From: JANOQP01 sp044227705
Lineage (GTDB): Bacteria > Bacteroidota > Bacteroidia > Chitinophagales > Saprospiraceae
Length of the DNA stretch: 5,229 nucleotides
NCBI GenBank assembly: GCA_044227705.1
Contig: JBGAWE010000274.1
Coordinates: 1 to 5,229, forward strand
Direction of reading: 5' to 3'
Made by a program: the position numbers and the translations under genes. The notes beneath the pieces were generated by a model that was not told where the DNA came from, searched no databases, and was given only the letters and a program-made list of their open reading frames with translations. Positions within the stretch are counted from its first letter, which is position 1, and each line of letters opens with the position of its first letter. Below are positions 5,151 through 5,229 of this stretch, in pieces.

Positions 5151-5229
5151 TAACTTCGCCCCAGACCAATCCGACGCGCAGGAAAATACTTGCCCCCGCG
5201 CCAGCAAATCCTATCCAGAAGATGTCAAG
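5151..5229 (+). promoter_or_regulatory. Possible promoter and start of a divergent gene at the right edge
   Basis: TAACTTCG (5151-5158) matches TAnnTTTG at 7 of 8 positions on the plus strand. A TTTC (5126-5129) lies 21 bases upstream in place of TTTG. An ATG at 5222-5224 could open a gene that leaves the window at once. With only two and a half codons visible the gene itself cannot be supported. Confidence 0.25.

Overview
The window reads as chromosome of a GC-rich Bacteroidota, most likely of the Saprospirales type. The grounds are: no start codon has a Shine-Dalgarno sequence; the best promoter, upstream of the tRNA, matches the Bacteroidota -7 element TAnnTTTG; two exported proteins have signal peptides ending in Ala-Gln; and the protein families present (an effector-associated-domain-like membrane protein, a MORN-caspase, an RmlD and a DinB_2 protein) are common there. 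The lineage call is inference. No insertion sequence, CRISPR array, phage gene or rRNA was found.

Layout from right to left on the minus strand: a secreted MORN-repeat/caspase-like protein (3304-5022); then, on the plus strand and converging with it, a small secreted protein with a SPOR-like C-terminus (2753-3214), the two sharing a bidirectional terminator (about 3241-3284). Left of these come tRNA-Leu(GAG) (2449-2532) with a clear promoter and a strong terminator, followed by three co-directional genes: a DinB-family protein (1850-2377), a dTDP-4-dehydrorhamnose reductase (965-1837, 12 bases after dinB) and a membrane protein running off the left edge (1-916, 48 bases after rmlD). Its N-terminus looks like effector-associated domain 11, followed by one transmembrane helix and a CsgG/TolB-like domain.

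Functionally, rmlD supplies dTDP-L-rhamnose for surface polysaccharide, and the DinB protein is a putative metal-dependent enzyme of unknown substrate. The caspase-like protein and the EAD-like protein both resemble parts of bacterial death or conflict networks. The caspase carries a signal peptide, however, and the EAD-like domain is predicted to be cytosolic, so a direct partnership within this window is not supported. The most distinctive object is the caspase: nine MORN repeats arranged as three blocks of three, each opened by a Cys-x-x-Gly-Asp/Asn-Cys cap, joined by a charged linker to a protease domain with an intact His/Cys dyad and an EF-hand-like loop. The large antisense open frames over these genes are GC-driven shadows and are left out.
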